Shown one piece after another: positions 46,180-52,775 of a stretch of 52,775 bases of DNA. The notes below the pieces were generated by a model. The model searched no databases and was not told where the DNA came from. It saw only the letters and a list, made by a program, of their open reading frames with translations. Positions within the stretch are counted from its first letter, which is position 1. Each line of letters opens with the position of its first letter. The position numbers and the translations under genes were made by a program. The DNA is from Nitrospirae bacterium JdFR-85 (GTDB lineage: Bacteria > Nitrospirota > Thermodesulfovibrionia > Thermodesulfovibrionales > JdFR-85): NCBI GenBank assembly GCA_002011745.1, contig MTOU01000043.1, positions 1 to 52,775 of the forward strand, given 5' to 3'.

Positions 46180-46317
46180 TTTGTAGAAGTTCGTATAGAC
46201 AAGAGATTAAACTAAACTAATCAAATGCTCACGGCACTAAGGAGAATAGAGGGCGTTGGAGTTTTGATAACAACAGGACTGAGGTGAATGTAAGGGAGGC
46301 ATGACAAAGGATACATC

Positions 46318-47997
46318 ATGACAGACTGCAAGTCTTTTTATAGGAAATTCTTGAACATTGATACTCCCTATGAAATGCAGGAGAACCTTTGGCAAATACT
46401 GCAAGAAGGAAGGTTTCCTGTACTCCTTAAAGCACCTACTGGTAGCGGAAAAACAGAGGCTATTGTGGCTCCTTTTCTCAGTCAGTTTACAGAAAACAGG
46501 TTTATAATTGCTCCAAGGTTGATTTATGTGCTTCCAATGAGAGTGCTCGTGAATTCAGTTGCAGAAAGAATAAGAAAGTATTGCAATAGAATTTCTCCAA
46601 ATATCACAGTCAGGGCCCAACACGGTGATGCCCCTGGGAGCCCATTTTTTATCAGCGATATAGTGGTAACCACTTTGGACCAGTTTGTCTATGGTTTTGC
46701 CCGCTCAAGCAGAGAGGCAGGACACCATATTGACCTTCCAGCAGGTGCAATAGCATCGTCTTTAGTTGTATTTGATGAGGCACACATGTACAGGGATGAG
46801 TTTACCTTTTCAGTTATGCGCGCGACAATGGAGATATTGAATGAAAGCAGAGTCCCCTTTGTAGTGATGACAGCCACAGCTCCAGAGAGGCTTGAAAAGA
46901 GTCTATTTGAAAACATAAAAGAATATAAAAAGATATACGACAACTCCGTGGTCTCAGGTAAAGTTACATGGAGCATAGCAGAGACACCTCTTTATATAGA
47001 CGATGAACTTCTTGAAAAGATAAAATCAAAAAGGACTCTTATCGTAGCAAATCAGGTTAAAAGGGCACAGAGACTCTACGAAGAGATAAAGACGATGCTG
47101 GACTTTGAAGAGTCTCGTATAGTGCTGCTTCATTCAAGGTTTACAAGAGAAGACCGAGACAGGCACGAACACAGAGCAATCTCTATGCTTCCGCATAAAG
47201 AAAACGAAAAGCTCGTTGTGCCCAAAGATGCAGGCATTGTGGTTTCTACTCAGGTTCTTGAGGCAGGGGTGGACCTTTCAGCAGAACTGCTACTTACAGA
47301 GATGGCACCGGCAGATGCCCTTGTCCAGAGAGTGGGAAGGTGTGCAAGATACCCTGAGCAGGAGGCTGAGGTGATAATATTTCCTCCAGAAGAAGACAAA
47401 GGATACAGACCCTACAGAAGAGAGCATGTTGAAATGACAATGAAGTGGTTGATGGAGCATCCTGAGTTTGACTTCAGAGACTTTGACGAAGTATGCACAT
47501 TTGTAAATGAGACACTTGATTATAGGGCAAACGATTATGAGGCCACTGATACCCTGATCGACCTGTTTGAATGTGTCCTGTATGCTGACCAGAAGCCACA
47601 GAACATCCAGGTCAGAGATGGCAAGCCTGTTACGATTTTGGTAGTTGAACCAGCACTGGACGAAAAGAAGAAACGCCAGAAGAAAGAGGAGCAGATTCTT
47701 AAAGGGGTTTACGAAATCTACAAGAACGGCAAGAAGATAAGCGACTACTCTTTTGAAGTAGACATTAAGACTGCATGGGGATGGTTTAAAAATAGGCTTA
47801 TACAATACGAACTGCAATGGAGATATGATGAGAAAGAAAATAAGTATACTCCTAACATCATAAACCTTTTTGAGAAAGGCTCATCCAGCCCTTCTGAGGA
47901 AGATACTCGTATAGGACCTTTTAGAACTTACATCCTTGAAAAAGTCTATTATGACTCATTAACAGGGGTGAAGAATGACGAATCAATTTTTATATAG
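46318..47997 (+). CDS. cas3: Cas3' helicase, type I-A-like (stand-alone)
   Basis: A 559-residue superfamily 2 helicase without HD domain. Walker A is APTGSGKTE (39-47), Walker B DEAH (153-156), motif III TAT (185-187), and motif VI LVQRVGRCAR. Split helicase and nuclease genes are a mark of type I-A. It unwinds target DNA recruited by Cascade. AAAGGA lies upstream of the ATG. It overlaps the HD nuclease gene by 23 bases. Confidence 0.9.
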   Translation: MTDCKSFYRKFLNIDTPYEMQENLWQILQEGRFPVLLKAPTGSGKTEAIVAPFLSQFTENRFIIAPRLIYVLPMRVLVNSVAERIRKYCNRISPNITVRAQHGDAPGSPFFISDIVVTTLDQFVYGFARSSREAGHHIDLPAGAIASSLVVFDEAHMYRDEFTFSVMRATMEILNESRVPFVVMTATAPERLEKSLFENIKEYKKIYDNSVVSGKVTWSIAETPLYIDDELLEKIKSKRTLIVANQVKRAQRLYEEIKTMLDFEESRIVLLHSRFTREDRDRHEHRAISMLPHKENEKLVVPKDAGIVVSTQVLEAGVDLSAELLLTEMAPADALVQRVGRCARYPEQEAEVIIFPPEEDKGYRPYRREHVEMTMKWLMEHPEFDFRDFDEVCTFVNETLDYRANDYEATDTLIDLFECVLYADQKPQNIQVRDGKPVTILVVEPALDEKKKRQKKEEQILKGVYEIYKNGKKISDYSFEVDIKTAWGWFKNRLIQYELQWRYDEKENKYTPNIINLFEKGSSSPSEEDTRIGPFRTYILEKVYYDSLTGVKNDESIFI

Positions 47998-48700
47998 TGC
48001 TCCCGAAGAGCCATACACCCTTCACATTGAGCGGTGTATGGAAAAGTTTGAGGTTATATATCCAGTATTTGCAGAGACCTTAAAGCGAGTGTTTGCAATT
48101 GCAAAAAGTGAAAAGATAAAAGAATACTTGCAACAGATGATCCTCTTTCACGACCTTGGCAAACTGACACAGAAGTGGCAAAACAACTTAGGCAGAGGGA
48201 AACTTCCCTCTCATGCGCCTGTTGGTGCTTGCTATTTGTGGAAGAGTATGCCAGTAGTGTCTGATTTAAAGGAAGCCATTGTTTTTGCAGTATCAATACA
48301 CCATACAGACAGTGGACTGTTGGGAAGCAACATAGAAAAGCCCGATGTGCAAGCCATACTTGACGGTATAGTGGAACATTCAGGAGAAATAATCTGGGAC
48401 AAAAAAGTCAAAGACCTTTCCACAACCTATTTCCCTGCTCCTGCAGAAACATTAAGTGTATACGACCTAAAAGATATGGCAAGAGGTCTAAGGCTCTGGT
48501 CAAAAGGAGAAAGCATCCTTAAGCAGCACAGAAGAAGACTTCAGGCAACCCTTGTCCATCATATACTGAAACTCTGCGACATCTCGGCGGCCATTGAAAG
48601 AAAGGAGTTTAAAGAAAGCGATGATTACTTTAGTGGTTGGAGAATGGTCAAAGACATAAAGGAATATGTTGATAATTTAAACAAGAGGTTAGAGACATGA
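47975..48700 (+). CDS. Cas3'' HD nuclease, type I-A-like (stand-alone)
   Basis: A 241-residue HD-domain nuclease. Likely metal ligands are H17, the HD pair H59-D60 in LFHDLGK, H80 in SHAPVGA, HH 109-110 in SIHHTDSG and a late aspartate in LKLCDISAAIE. It degrades the non-target strand with the separately encoded Cas3' helicase. It overlaps cas8a by four bases (ATGA). Confidence 0.88.
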   Translation: MTNQFLYSAPEEPYTLHIERCMEKFEVIYPVFAETLKRVFAIAKSEKIKEYLQQMILFHDLGKLTQKWQNNLGRGKLPSHAPVGACYLWKSMPVVSDLKEAIVFAVSIHHTDSGLLGSNIEKPDVQAILDGIVEHSGEIIWDKKVKDLSTTYFPAPAETLSVYDLKDMARGLRLWSKGESILKQHRRRLQATLVHHILKLCDISAAIERKEFKESDDYFSGWRMVKDIKEYVDNLNKRLET

Positions 48701-50091
48701 GTATTACTCTTTATACACCCGCCACAGGTTTTCCTGACCTTGAGGCAAAGATTGCCTATGGACTGGCAAGAGTGGGGATAGAGGCTTATGGGGTTGATAA
48801 ATTAAAACTAAAAAACATGAATGGATTTTTCCAGATAATCATAAACGGAGATATTGAAACAATTAACAAAACATTTAATCTATTATGTCAACGAATTTTA
48901 TCGTCAACTTATATCCCTTTCAGCACCCCTGGAATTGCAGGAAGGAGTGCTGAGGGGATGAAAGTTACCCTTAATGATAAATTGGATTTAACTGCTTATA
49001 GGTCTTTGACAGCTATTTCTTTAAATAAAAGTTCAGAAACGGTATGTAGACATCCATCAAAAGATAAACTTGGAAATGTAATTGGCTTTGCTACCTCTAC
49101 TTCTTATCATCACTCAAGAGATGCCCTTGATATTTCTATCCAACAAAATATTCCCCGAAGACCTACTAACCCTAAAAAAATCTGCAAAATATGTGGATTG
49201 CTTTCGTTGCTCGGATTATGGTACATATCGTTTATTTTTAACATTGGTAATATAGAAGTTATGATTGTTCCTATACCTAAAAGAGAATTGACTGGTACTG
49301 ACTTGCAAAGTATATTTTCTCTACAGCATCAAATTAGGAAAGAGTGGATTAATAAAAACTTTCCTCAAAAAGTTCTTCCATTAATACTTTTGTCTCAGAT
49401 TCCTTCTTCAGCAGATATTTTAAATGGTTTTGATTTATTTATTGCTTTACTTAGTCGTCAACAGGGTTATCATGTTGATGGCTTGTATCAGATTCCTGTG
49501 GACAATTATTTAAACTTTCTACGAAAAACACCGTACAATTCAGCCACAGTAGAGATTTTACTAAATAAAGAAGCCTACAATAGTCTGGAAGAGTTAAATA
49601 AGATAATTTTCTATCAAAACACCAATACACTGACACAATTTGCTCGCTATTATACTCAAGAAACATCTGGAGATACCTATACAACCCTTCTGTATCCAGC
49701 AACAGCAAGGTATCTTTTAAAGGAGGTGGCCATGATAAAGCCAGAAATTATTGAAAATCCAGCACTGGAAAGTCTGGCAAGAACTTTGAGATACTTTATA
49801 AGGGAACGAAAATACAGTTATGCCGATGATTTAAGAAATGCACGAAAAGACTCCAGAGATTTTGAAGAAACAATTGCCAAGATGTTAAGAGAGGCGGAAC
49901 TAAGAAGAGTACAACAAGAACAAGAGAGAAAAAGTGGCAAAAATATAGAAAACTGGGTTCATATACCTAACATGGAAGATATCAAAACTGTCTTTTCTCT
50001 TGCAGAAAGAGACTTTGAAGGTACAAAATTGGCGTTAATTATTCTTGCATTTTCATTTCCAACAAAAAAGGAGGCACAAGATGAGGTATAA
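48697..50091 (+). CDS. Cas8a-like large subunit of type I-A Cascade
   Basis: A 464-residue protein of the fast-evolving Cas8 class. Family assignment rests mainly on position between cas3'' and cas7/cas5 and on general features: the opening ITLYTPATGFPDLEAKIAYGLARVGIEAYGV and a CxxC zinc-like pair (C163-C166, ICKICG) with a hydrophobic stretch after it. Only one CxxC is seen, whereas many Cas8a proteins have two. It should recognise the PAM and recruit Cas3. The gene is AT-rich, and its 3' end overlaps the antitoxin start by 11 bases. Confidence 0.7.
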   Translation: MSITLYTPATGFPDLEAKIAYGLARVGIEAYGVDKLKLKNMNGFFQIIINGDIETINKTFNLLCQRILSSTYIPFSTPGIAGRSAEGMKVTLNDKLDLTAYRSLTAISLNKSSETVCRHPSKDKLGNVIGFATSTSYHHSRDALDISIQQNIPRRPTNPKKICKICGLLSLLGLWYISFIFNIGNIEVMIVPIPKRELTGTDLQSIFSLQHQIRKEWINKNFPQKVLPLILLSQIPSSADILNGFDLFIALLSRQQGYHVDGLYQIPVDNYLNFLRKTPYNSATVEILLNKEAYNSLEELNKIIFYQNTNTLTQFARYYTQETSGDTYTTLLYPATARYLLKEVAMIKPEIIENPALESLARTLRYFIRERKYSYADDLRNARKDSRDFEETIAKMLREAELRRVQQEQERKSGKNIENWVHIPNMEDIKTVFSLAERDFEGTKLALIILAFSFPTKKEAQDEV

Positions 50092-50305
50092 AGAAAGGAT
50101 AGAAATAAATCCTGAGATTTTGGTTGGAAAGCCAATTATAAAAGGGACACGAATCTCGGTAGAGTTTATTTTAGAACTCCTTGCTTCAGGCTGGAGTGAA
50201 GAGGAAATACTTAAAAACTATCCTCAACTCCAAAAAGAGGACATTCTTGCTGCTATTGAATATTCACTTGAAATCTTAAAAGAAGAAAGAGTATTTGCAA
50301 TATGA
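50081..50305 (+). CDS. DUF433 antitoxin (VapB-type)
   Basis: A 74-residue DUF433 protein with the family core PEILVGKPIIKGTRISVEFILELLASGWSEEEI and YPQLQKEDI. The start at 50081 follows AAAGGAGG; a longer frame from 50045 lies within cas8. DUF433 proteins are the antitoxins of DUF5615 PIN-like toxins. It overlaps the toxin by four bases. The pair is inserted between cas8 and cas7, and a duplicate fragment of this gene lies at 52401-52482. Confidence 0.88.
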   Translation: MRYKERIEINPEILVGKPIIKGTRISVEFILELLASGWSEEEILKNYPQLQKEDILAAIEYSLEILKEERVFAI

Positions 50306-50652
50306 GATTCTTGGCAAACGAAAATATTCCTTTAAAGGTTATTAACGAATTAAAAGACAACGGTTACGATATTTTGAGAGTTGATGAATTAAAAAGAGGA
50401 ATGTCTGATGTAGAAGTTTTAGAGTTAGCCACGAAAGAAGAAAGAGTTCTTATTACTTTTGATAAAGACTTTGGAGAAATTGCTGTCAAAACTAAAAGAG
50501 CTATAAATGGAATTATTCTTTTGAGAATGAGACCTGAATCTGCTGATTTTATAAAACACCGACTATTGTCTTTACTTAAAGAAACTCAGCAATTTCAAAA
50601 TAAACTCATCATTCTTGCAGAAGATAGATTCAGAGAAAGAACTTTAAAATAG
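50302..50652 (+). CDS. DUF5615 PIN-like toxin
   Basis: A 116-residue PIN-like RNase toxin. The N-terminal FLANENIPLKVINEL corresponds to the FLxDENxP metal motif of the family with N-E in place of D-E, and VLITFDKDFGE supplies the conserved acidic pair. It is likely neutralised by the DUF433 protein it overlaps. Its stop codon lies one base before the cas7 ribosome binding site, so toxin and cas7 are probably on one transcript. Confidence 0.85.
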   Translation: MRFLANENIPLKVINELKDNGYDILRVDELKRGMSDVEVLELATKEERVLITFDKDFGEIAVKTKRAINGIILLRMRPESADFIKHRLLSLLKETQQFQNKLIILAEDRFRERTLK

Positions 50653-50662
50653 GAGGTGAATG

Positions 50663-51625
50663 ATGCTTAAATTCATGAGTTTAGCTGTGAAGTTACAACT
50701 TAATGTTCATGACCTTAATAACGAAACCGGCGCAGGCAATGTTACTGACATAAGGATTATGGAATTTCTTGACGAGAACGGAAATAAAAAAGAGGCTCCA
50801 GCAGTGTCTGGTAGGATGCTAAAGCACTGGCATTATGAAGCAATGAGAGCATTGATAAACAATGGGAGTTACAGCTTACCACTTTGTGCTGGTTGTAAAA
50901 CAGGAGAACCTATAAGACCAGGAGAGGTTACCAATGGACAACTCAAACAGGTCCCTAAACCTGAACAACAGATTTTGTCCTCATGTTGTATATGTGATAT
51001 TCATGGCTATCTTATAGCACAAGCAGCTAAACAAGAAGGGGAAGGTGGAATATCTTCAAGAAGGACTTCTCGTGCAATGTTTTCGTGGCTGATGCCAGTA
51101 TTAGGGTCTGAAACTGCCCAAAAACAGGTAGTTCACACCAGAGTTTCTCAACAGGAAGAGATTGCAGAAGGTGAAGGGGCAGCACAAATGATATTCAACA
51201 AGTCTTATGCTTCTGGTGTATATGCCTTTGTTTCAGCGCTGGACATAGACAGAATATCCCTTGTAGAGCTAAACCTTGGGAGTTCAAGTTCTTATGCAGT
51301 TGGGGATGACAACGGCAGAAAAGACCGCATCAAGGCGGCTATAGAGGCATATCGTTATATGCTTTCTGGCCAGATGGGAGCTTCTCTTTCTCATGCACTG
51401 CCTCACTGTAGTCCGCTTGAGGTGCTTGTATTGTATTCAGAAGGAGGCCCTCTACCCTTTCCAGTATCTCCTATGTACTCTGATTATATAAAGAAAACCA
51501 AAGGTTTAATGCCAGAGCATGCAAAGGTCCTTTACTGGGGGAAAGATACACCAGAGGCTATTAGTGAAGAAGAAAAGAGAAATACCATATCAGATATTTT
51601 TAATGAACTTTTGAGTAAAATTTAA
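50663..51625 (+). CDS. cas7: Cas7 (Csa2/DevR type), type I-A backbone
   Basis: A 320-residue RAMP of the Csa2/DevR group forming the crRNA filament. The N-terminal VKLQLNVHDLNNETGAGN and APAVSGRMLKHWHYEAMRA motifs are typical. An insertion carries C75xxC78 and C108-C109xC111, which could bind zinc. ATG 50663 is preferred over ATG 50660 because AGGAGG (50651-50656) then has 6-base spacing. It follows the toxin by 10 bases and precedes cas5 by 13. Confidence 0.88.
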   Translation: MLKFMSLAVKLQLNVHDLNNETGAGNVTDIRIMEFLDENGNKKEAPAVSGRMLKHWHYEAMRALINNGSYSLPLCAGCKTGEPIRPGEVTNGQLKQVPKPEQQILSSCCICDIHGYLIAQAAKQEGEGGISSRRTSRAMFSWLMPVLGSETAQKQVVHTRVSQQEEIAEGEGAAQMIFNKSYASGVYAFVSALDIDRISLVELNLGSSSSYAVGDDNGRKDRIKAAIEAYRYMLSGQMGASLSHALPHCSPLEVLVLYSEGGPLPFPVSPMYSDYIKKTKGLMPEHAKVLYWGKDTPEAISEEEKRNTISDIFNELLSKI

Positions 51626-51638
51626 AAATTGGTTTAAA

Positions 51639-52364
51639 ATGCAGGCTGTAGTTGTTAACTTAAGGCTCAACTCTCTCTATTCTATCAGGCTACCATTTAC
51701 ATGGCAGTCTGCCCTTACATATCCAATTCTACCTCCCTCCTCTGTTATAGGAATGCTTGCAAATGCTTTACAGAGATATAAAAATAAAAAACATCCCTTT
51801 GAATATCTAAAAGAATTAGAACCAGAGATAGAATGGGCTGGTTCAAGACTTCTAGGACCATGTGTGATAAAAAGTTATATTACCTCTGCAATTACTAAGT
51901 GGGAAGACCGTCTGGGAGGAAAATTCACCAATGCACTGGGTAGACAGTTTGCATTTACGAGACAGATACAGGCAGTGGCTGTCTTCAGAGATAAAGTTCC
52001 TGAGGGTTTAGTAGAAGCATTAGTGTCTGTACCTCTTACATGCGGAGACAGTGAGTCTTTAGCATCGGTAGAAGAAAAGCCTGTAATAAGGGAGGCCATT
52101 AAAGAAGTACTTACTGAAGACAGAACAATTGAGACTCCTTTCCCTGCACCATTTGAGTTAGAAGGCACTTCAGGTAACGGAAGAATATATCTCATGCATG
52201 AAAGGTGTCTTCCACAAGGCAAAAACTTTCCTTTGTTTTCCTTTATTTGTCCAATGAAAGAGAAAAATGGGACAATTGAGCCAGATATACTTAAGGTTAA
52301 ATGCCAAAAGGGCAGAAGTATAATTAGTATTGACGAGATTGGAAAAGTTATATTGAGGGAATAA
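51639..52364 (+). CDS. cas5: Cas5a, type I-A crRNA 5'-handle subunit
   Basis: A 241-residue Cas5 protein. The opening VVNLRLNSLYSIRLPFTWQSALTYPILPPSSVIGMLANAL is the hallmark of Cas5 (RAMP beta-strand followed by the conserved P-S-x-x-G-M/L helix). A basic central region and ALGRQFAFTRQIQAVAV follow. It caps the 5' handle of the crRNA and binds Cas8. No csa5-like small subunit gene is found on either side. It is the last intact gene of the type I-A set. Confidence 0.88.
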   Translation: MQAVVVNLRLNSLYSIRLPFTWQSALTYPILPPSSVIGMLANALQRYKNKKHPFEYLKELEPEIEWAGSRLLGPCVIKSYITSAITKWEDRLGGKFTNALGRQFAFTRQIQAVAVFRDKVPEGLVEALVSVPLTCGDSESLASVEEKPVIREAIKEVLTEDRTIETPFPAPFELEGTSGNGRIYLMHERCLPQGKNFPLFSFICPMKEKNGTIEPDILKVKCQKGRSIISIDEIGKVILRE

Positions 52365-52383
52365 ATCAATTGACACTTTAAAG

Positions 52384-52405
52384 AGCCTTATAAATTTATA
52401 AGGCT
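52384..52405. repeat. perfect 22-bp palindrome after cas5
   Basis: AGCCTTATAAA (52384-52394) is followed directly by its reverse complement (52395-52405), 19 bases after the cas5 stop. No T-run follows, so it is not a classical terminator. The homology to the DUF433 gene begins inside its right arm. Confidence 0.7.
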
Positions 52406-52482
52406 GGAGTGAAGAGGAAATACTTAAAAACTATCCTCAACTCCAAAAAGAAGACATAGAGGCTGCTATTGAGTATTCACTG
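52401..52482 (+). pseudogene. truncated duplicate of the DUF433 antitoxin gene
   Basis: 52401-52451 is identical over 51 bases to 50188-50238 in the intact antitoxin gene, and similarity continues with a few changes to about 52482. The frame reads GWSEEEILKNYPQLQKED, then EAAIEYSL, so only the C-terminal third remains; a TAA at the palindrome precedes it. The N-terminal part and the partner toxin are missing. Confidence 0.85.
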
Positions 52483-52507
52483 ATTTCAAAACAAACTGGA
52501 GGCAGAC

Positions 52508-52674
52508 ATGAAAAAAAATCAAAAATGGATAGTTAAACACTTTGAGGAACTGGTTGACAAATATGGAGGCAAGTATATAGCTGTAGCAAATGAAAAAGTT
52601 GCCTCCGTTTGAGATTTCTGAGCAGAAGTAGAAAAGAAACCAAAGGGTCATTATCCTAAAAAGAAGGTCTCTGC
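52508..52674 (+). pseudogene. broken DUF5678-like gene
   Basis: ATG at 52508 opens a 34-codon frame (KWIVKHFEELVDKYGGKYIAVA) ending at TGA 52610-52612. After a second in-frame TGA the same frame continues with EKKPKGHYPKKKVSAMPVPEK. The combined pattern resembles DUF5678 proteins (W-x-x-x-HFEELVDKYGGKYIAVANEK-V), small proteins often near toxin-antitoxin or aspartic-protease genes. Two stops make it a pseudogene. The assignment is from memory of the family pattern. Confidence 0.5.
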
Positions 52675-52722
52675 TATGCCTGTTCCAGAGAAGGAGGCAT
52701 TGAGTTTGATATTTTTAGAGAA

Positions 52723-52775
52723 ATGCAAGAGAAAGACTTAAAAATAGTGCAGAAATTTAAGGAACTTGTTTTAAA
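52723..52775 (+). CDS. possible start of a gene cut by the window edge
   Basis: From ATG 52723 an open frame runs to the window end (QEKDLKIVQKFKELVL). The opening resembles MNT-type nucleotidyltransferase antitoxins, which often begin with such a helix before a GSRxxG motif, but the diagnostic part lies outside. The ribosome binding site is weak (AGAG). Confidence 0.2.
   Translation, partial: MQEKDLKIVQKFKELVL

Noticed and set aside
46225-46287. 20-codon frame MLTALRRIEGVGVL before cas3
   Set aside because: It lacks a ribosome binding site and a recognisable family; it may be a remnant, but nothing supports it as a gene.

Overview
The window looks like a chromosomal segment of an anaerobic, probably thermophilic bacterium. 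That inference rests on an aldehyde:ferredoxin oxidoreductase, an oxygen-sensitive radical-SAM cassette (AmmeMemoRadiSam), an HspR-controlled chaperone operon, a GlcF-type iron-sulfur subunit, heavy use of AGA/AGG/ATA codons, and paired type III-B and type I-A CRISPR effectors. A Nitrospirota (Thermodesulfovibrio-like) or similar deep-branching lineage would fit, but no rRNA or tRNA is present to test it.

Layout. (1) 133-5567, minus strand: a tight housekeeping run of amidase, GerMN-domain protein, murI, rph, an rdgB-type nucleotidase and a ClC channel. (2) 5663-10201, plus: a GlcF-like iron-sulfur protein, a small membrane protein, then the AmmeMemoRadiSam genes (radical SAM enzyme, an overlooked 40-residue Tat-like ORF, and a B-A fusion carrying a signal peptide) and an Smr-domain protein. 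(3) 10203-12531, minus: a cupin and a class A penicillin-binding protein. (4) 12551-21439, plus: a leader region, then aminotransferase-hom-tusA-moeB/thiF-galU-hsp20-lon-thiL-DUF2062, nearly all overlapping or a few bases apart. (5) 21647-23605, plus: an AT-rich island encoding a 111-residue peptide with three RGPVADP-type repeats, a perfect 16-bp hairpin, and a B12-binding radical SAM protein; this resembles an undescribed RiPP-type precursor/maturase pair. (6) 23714-27867, plus: amidohydrolase, aldo/keto reductase, AOR. (7) 27814-29926, minus: ABC-2 exporter and hisB. (8) 30060-34777, minus: dnaJ-hspR-clpB-hsp20 with a consensus promoter overlapping an HspR (HAIR-type) operator and a strong terminator.

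(9) 34823-52775 is a CRISPR-Cas defence region. An intact cas6 (minus) is followed by a decayed stretch and a deletion-ridden second cas6. Then comes a complete type III-B operon (cas10/cmr2, csx1, cmr3, CARF-wHTH, cmr1, cmr4, cmr5, cmr6) with an intact HD motif and GGDD cyclase motif, a HEPN effector and a second CARF protein, so a full cyclic-oligoadenylate circuit is predicted. After a tandem-palindrome site follows a type I-A-like set (cas3', cas3'', cas8a, cas7, cas5) with a DUF433/DUF5615 toxin-antitoxin pair inserted between cas8 and cas7. The right edge holds a duplicated fragment of that antitoxin, a broken DUF5678-like gene and possibly the start of another gene. No CRISPR array and no cas1/cas2/cas4 occur in the window; they must lie elsewhere if the systems are active.

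Top leads: the RGPVADP-repeat/radical-SAM pair, the TA module inside the interference operon, the two-CARF Cmr operon, and the palindromic site between the two CRISPR operons.
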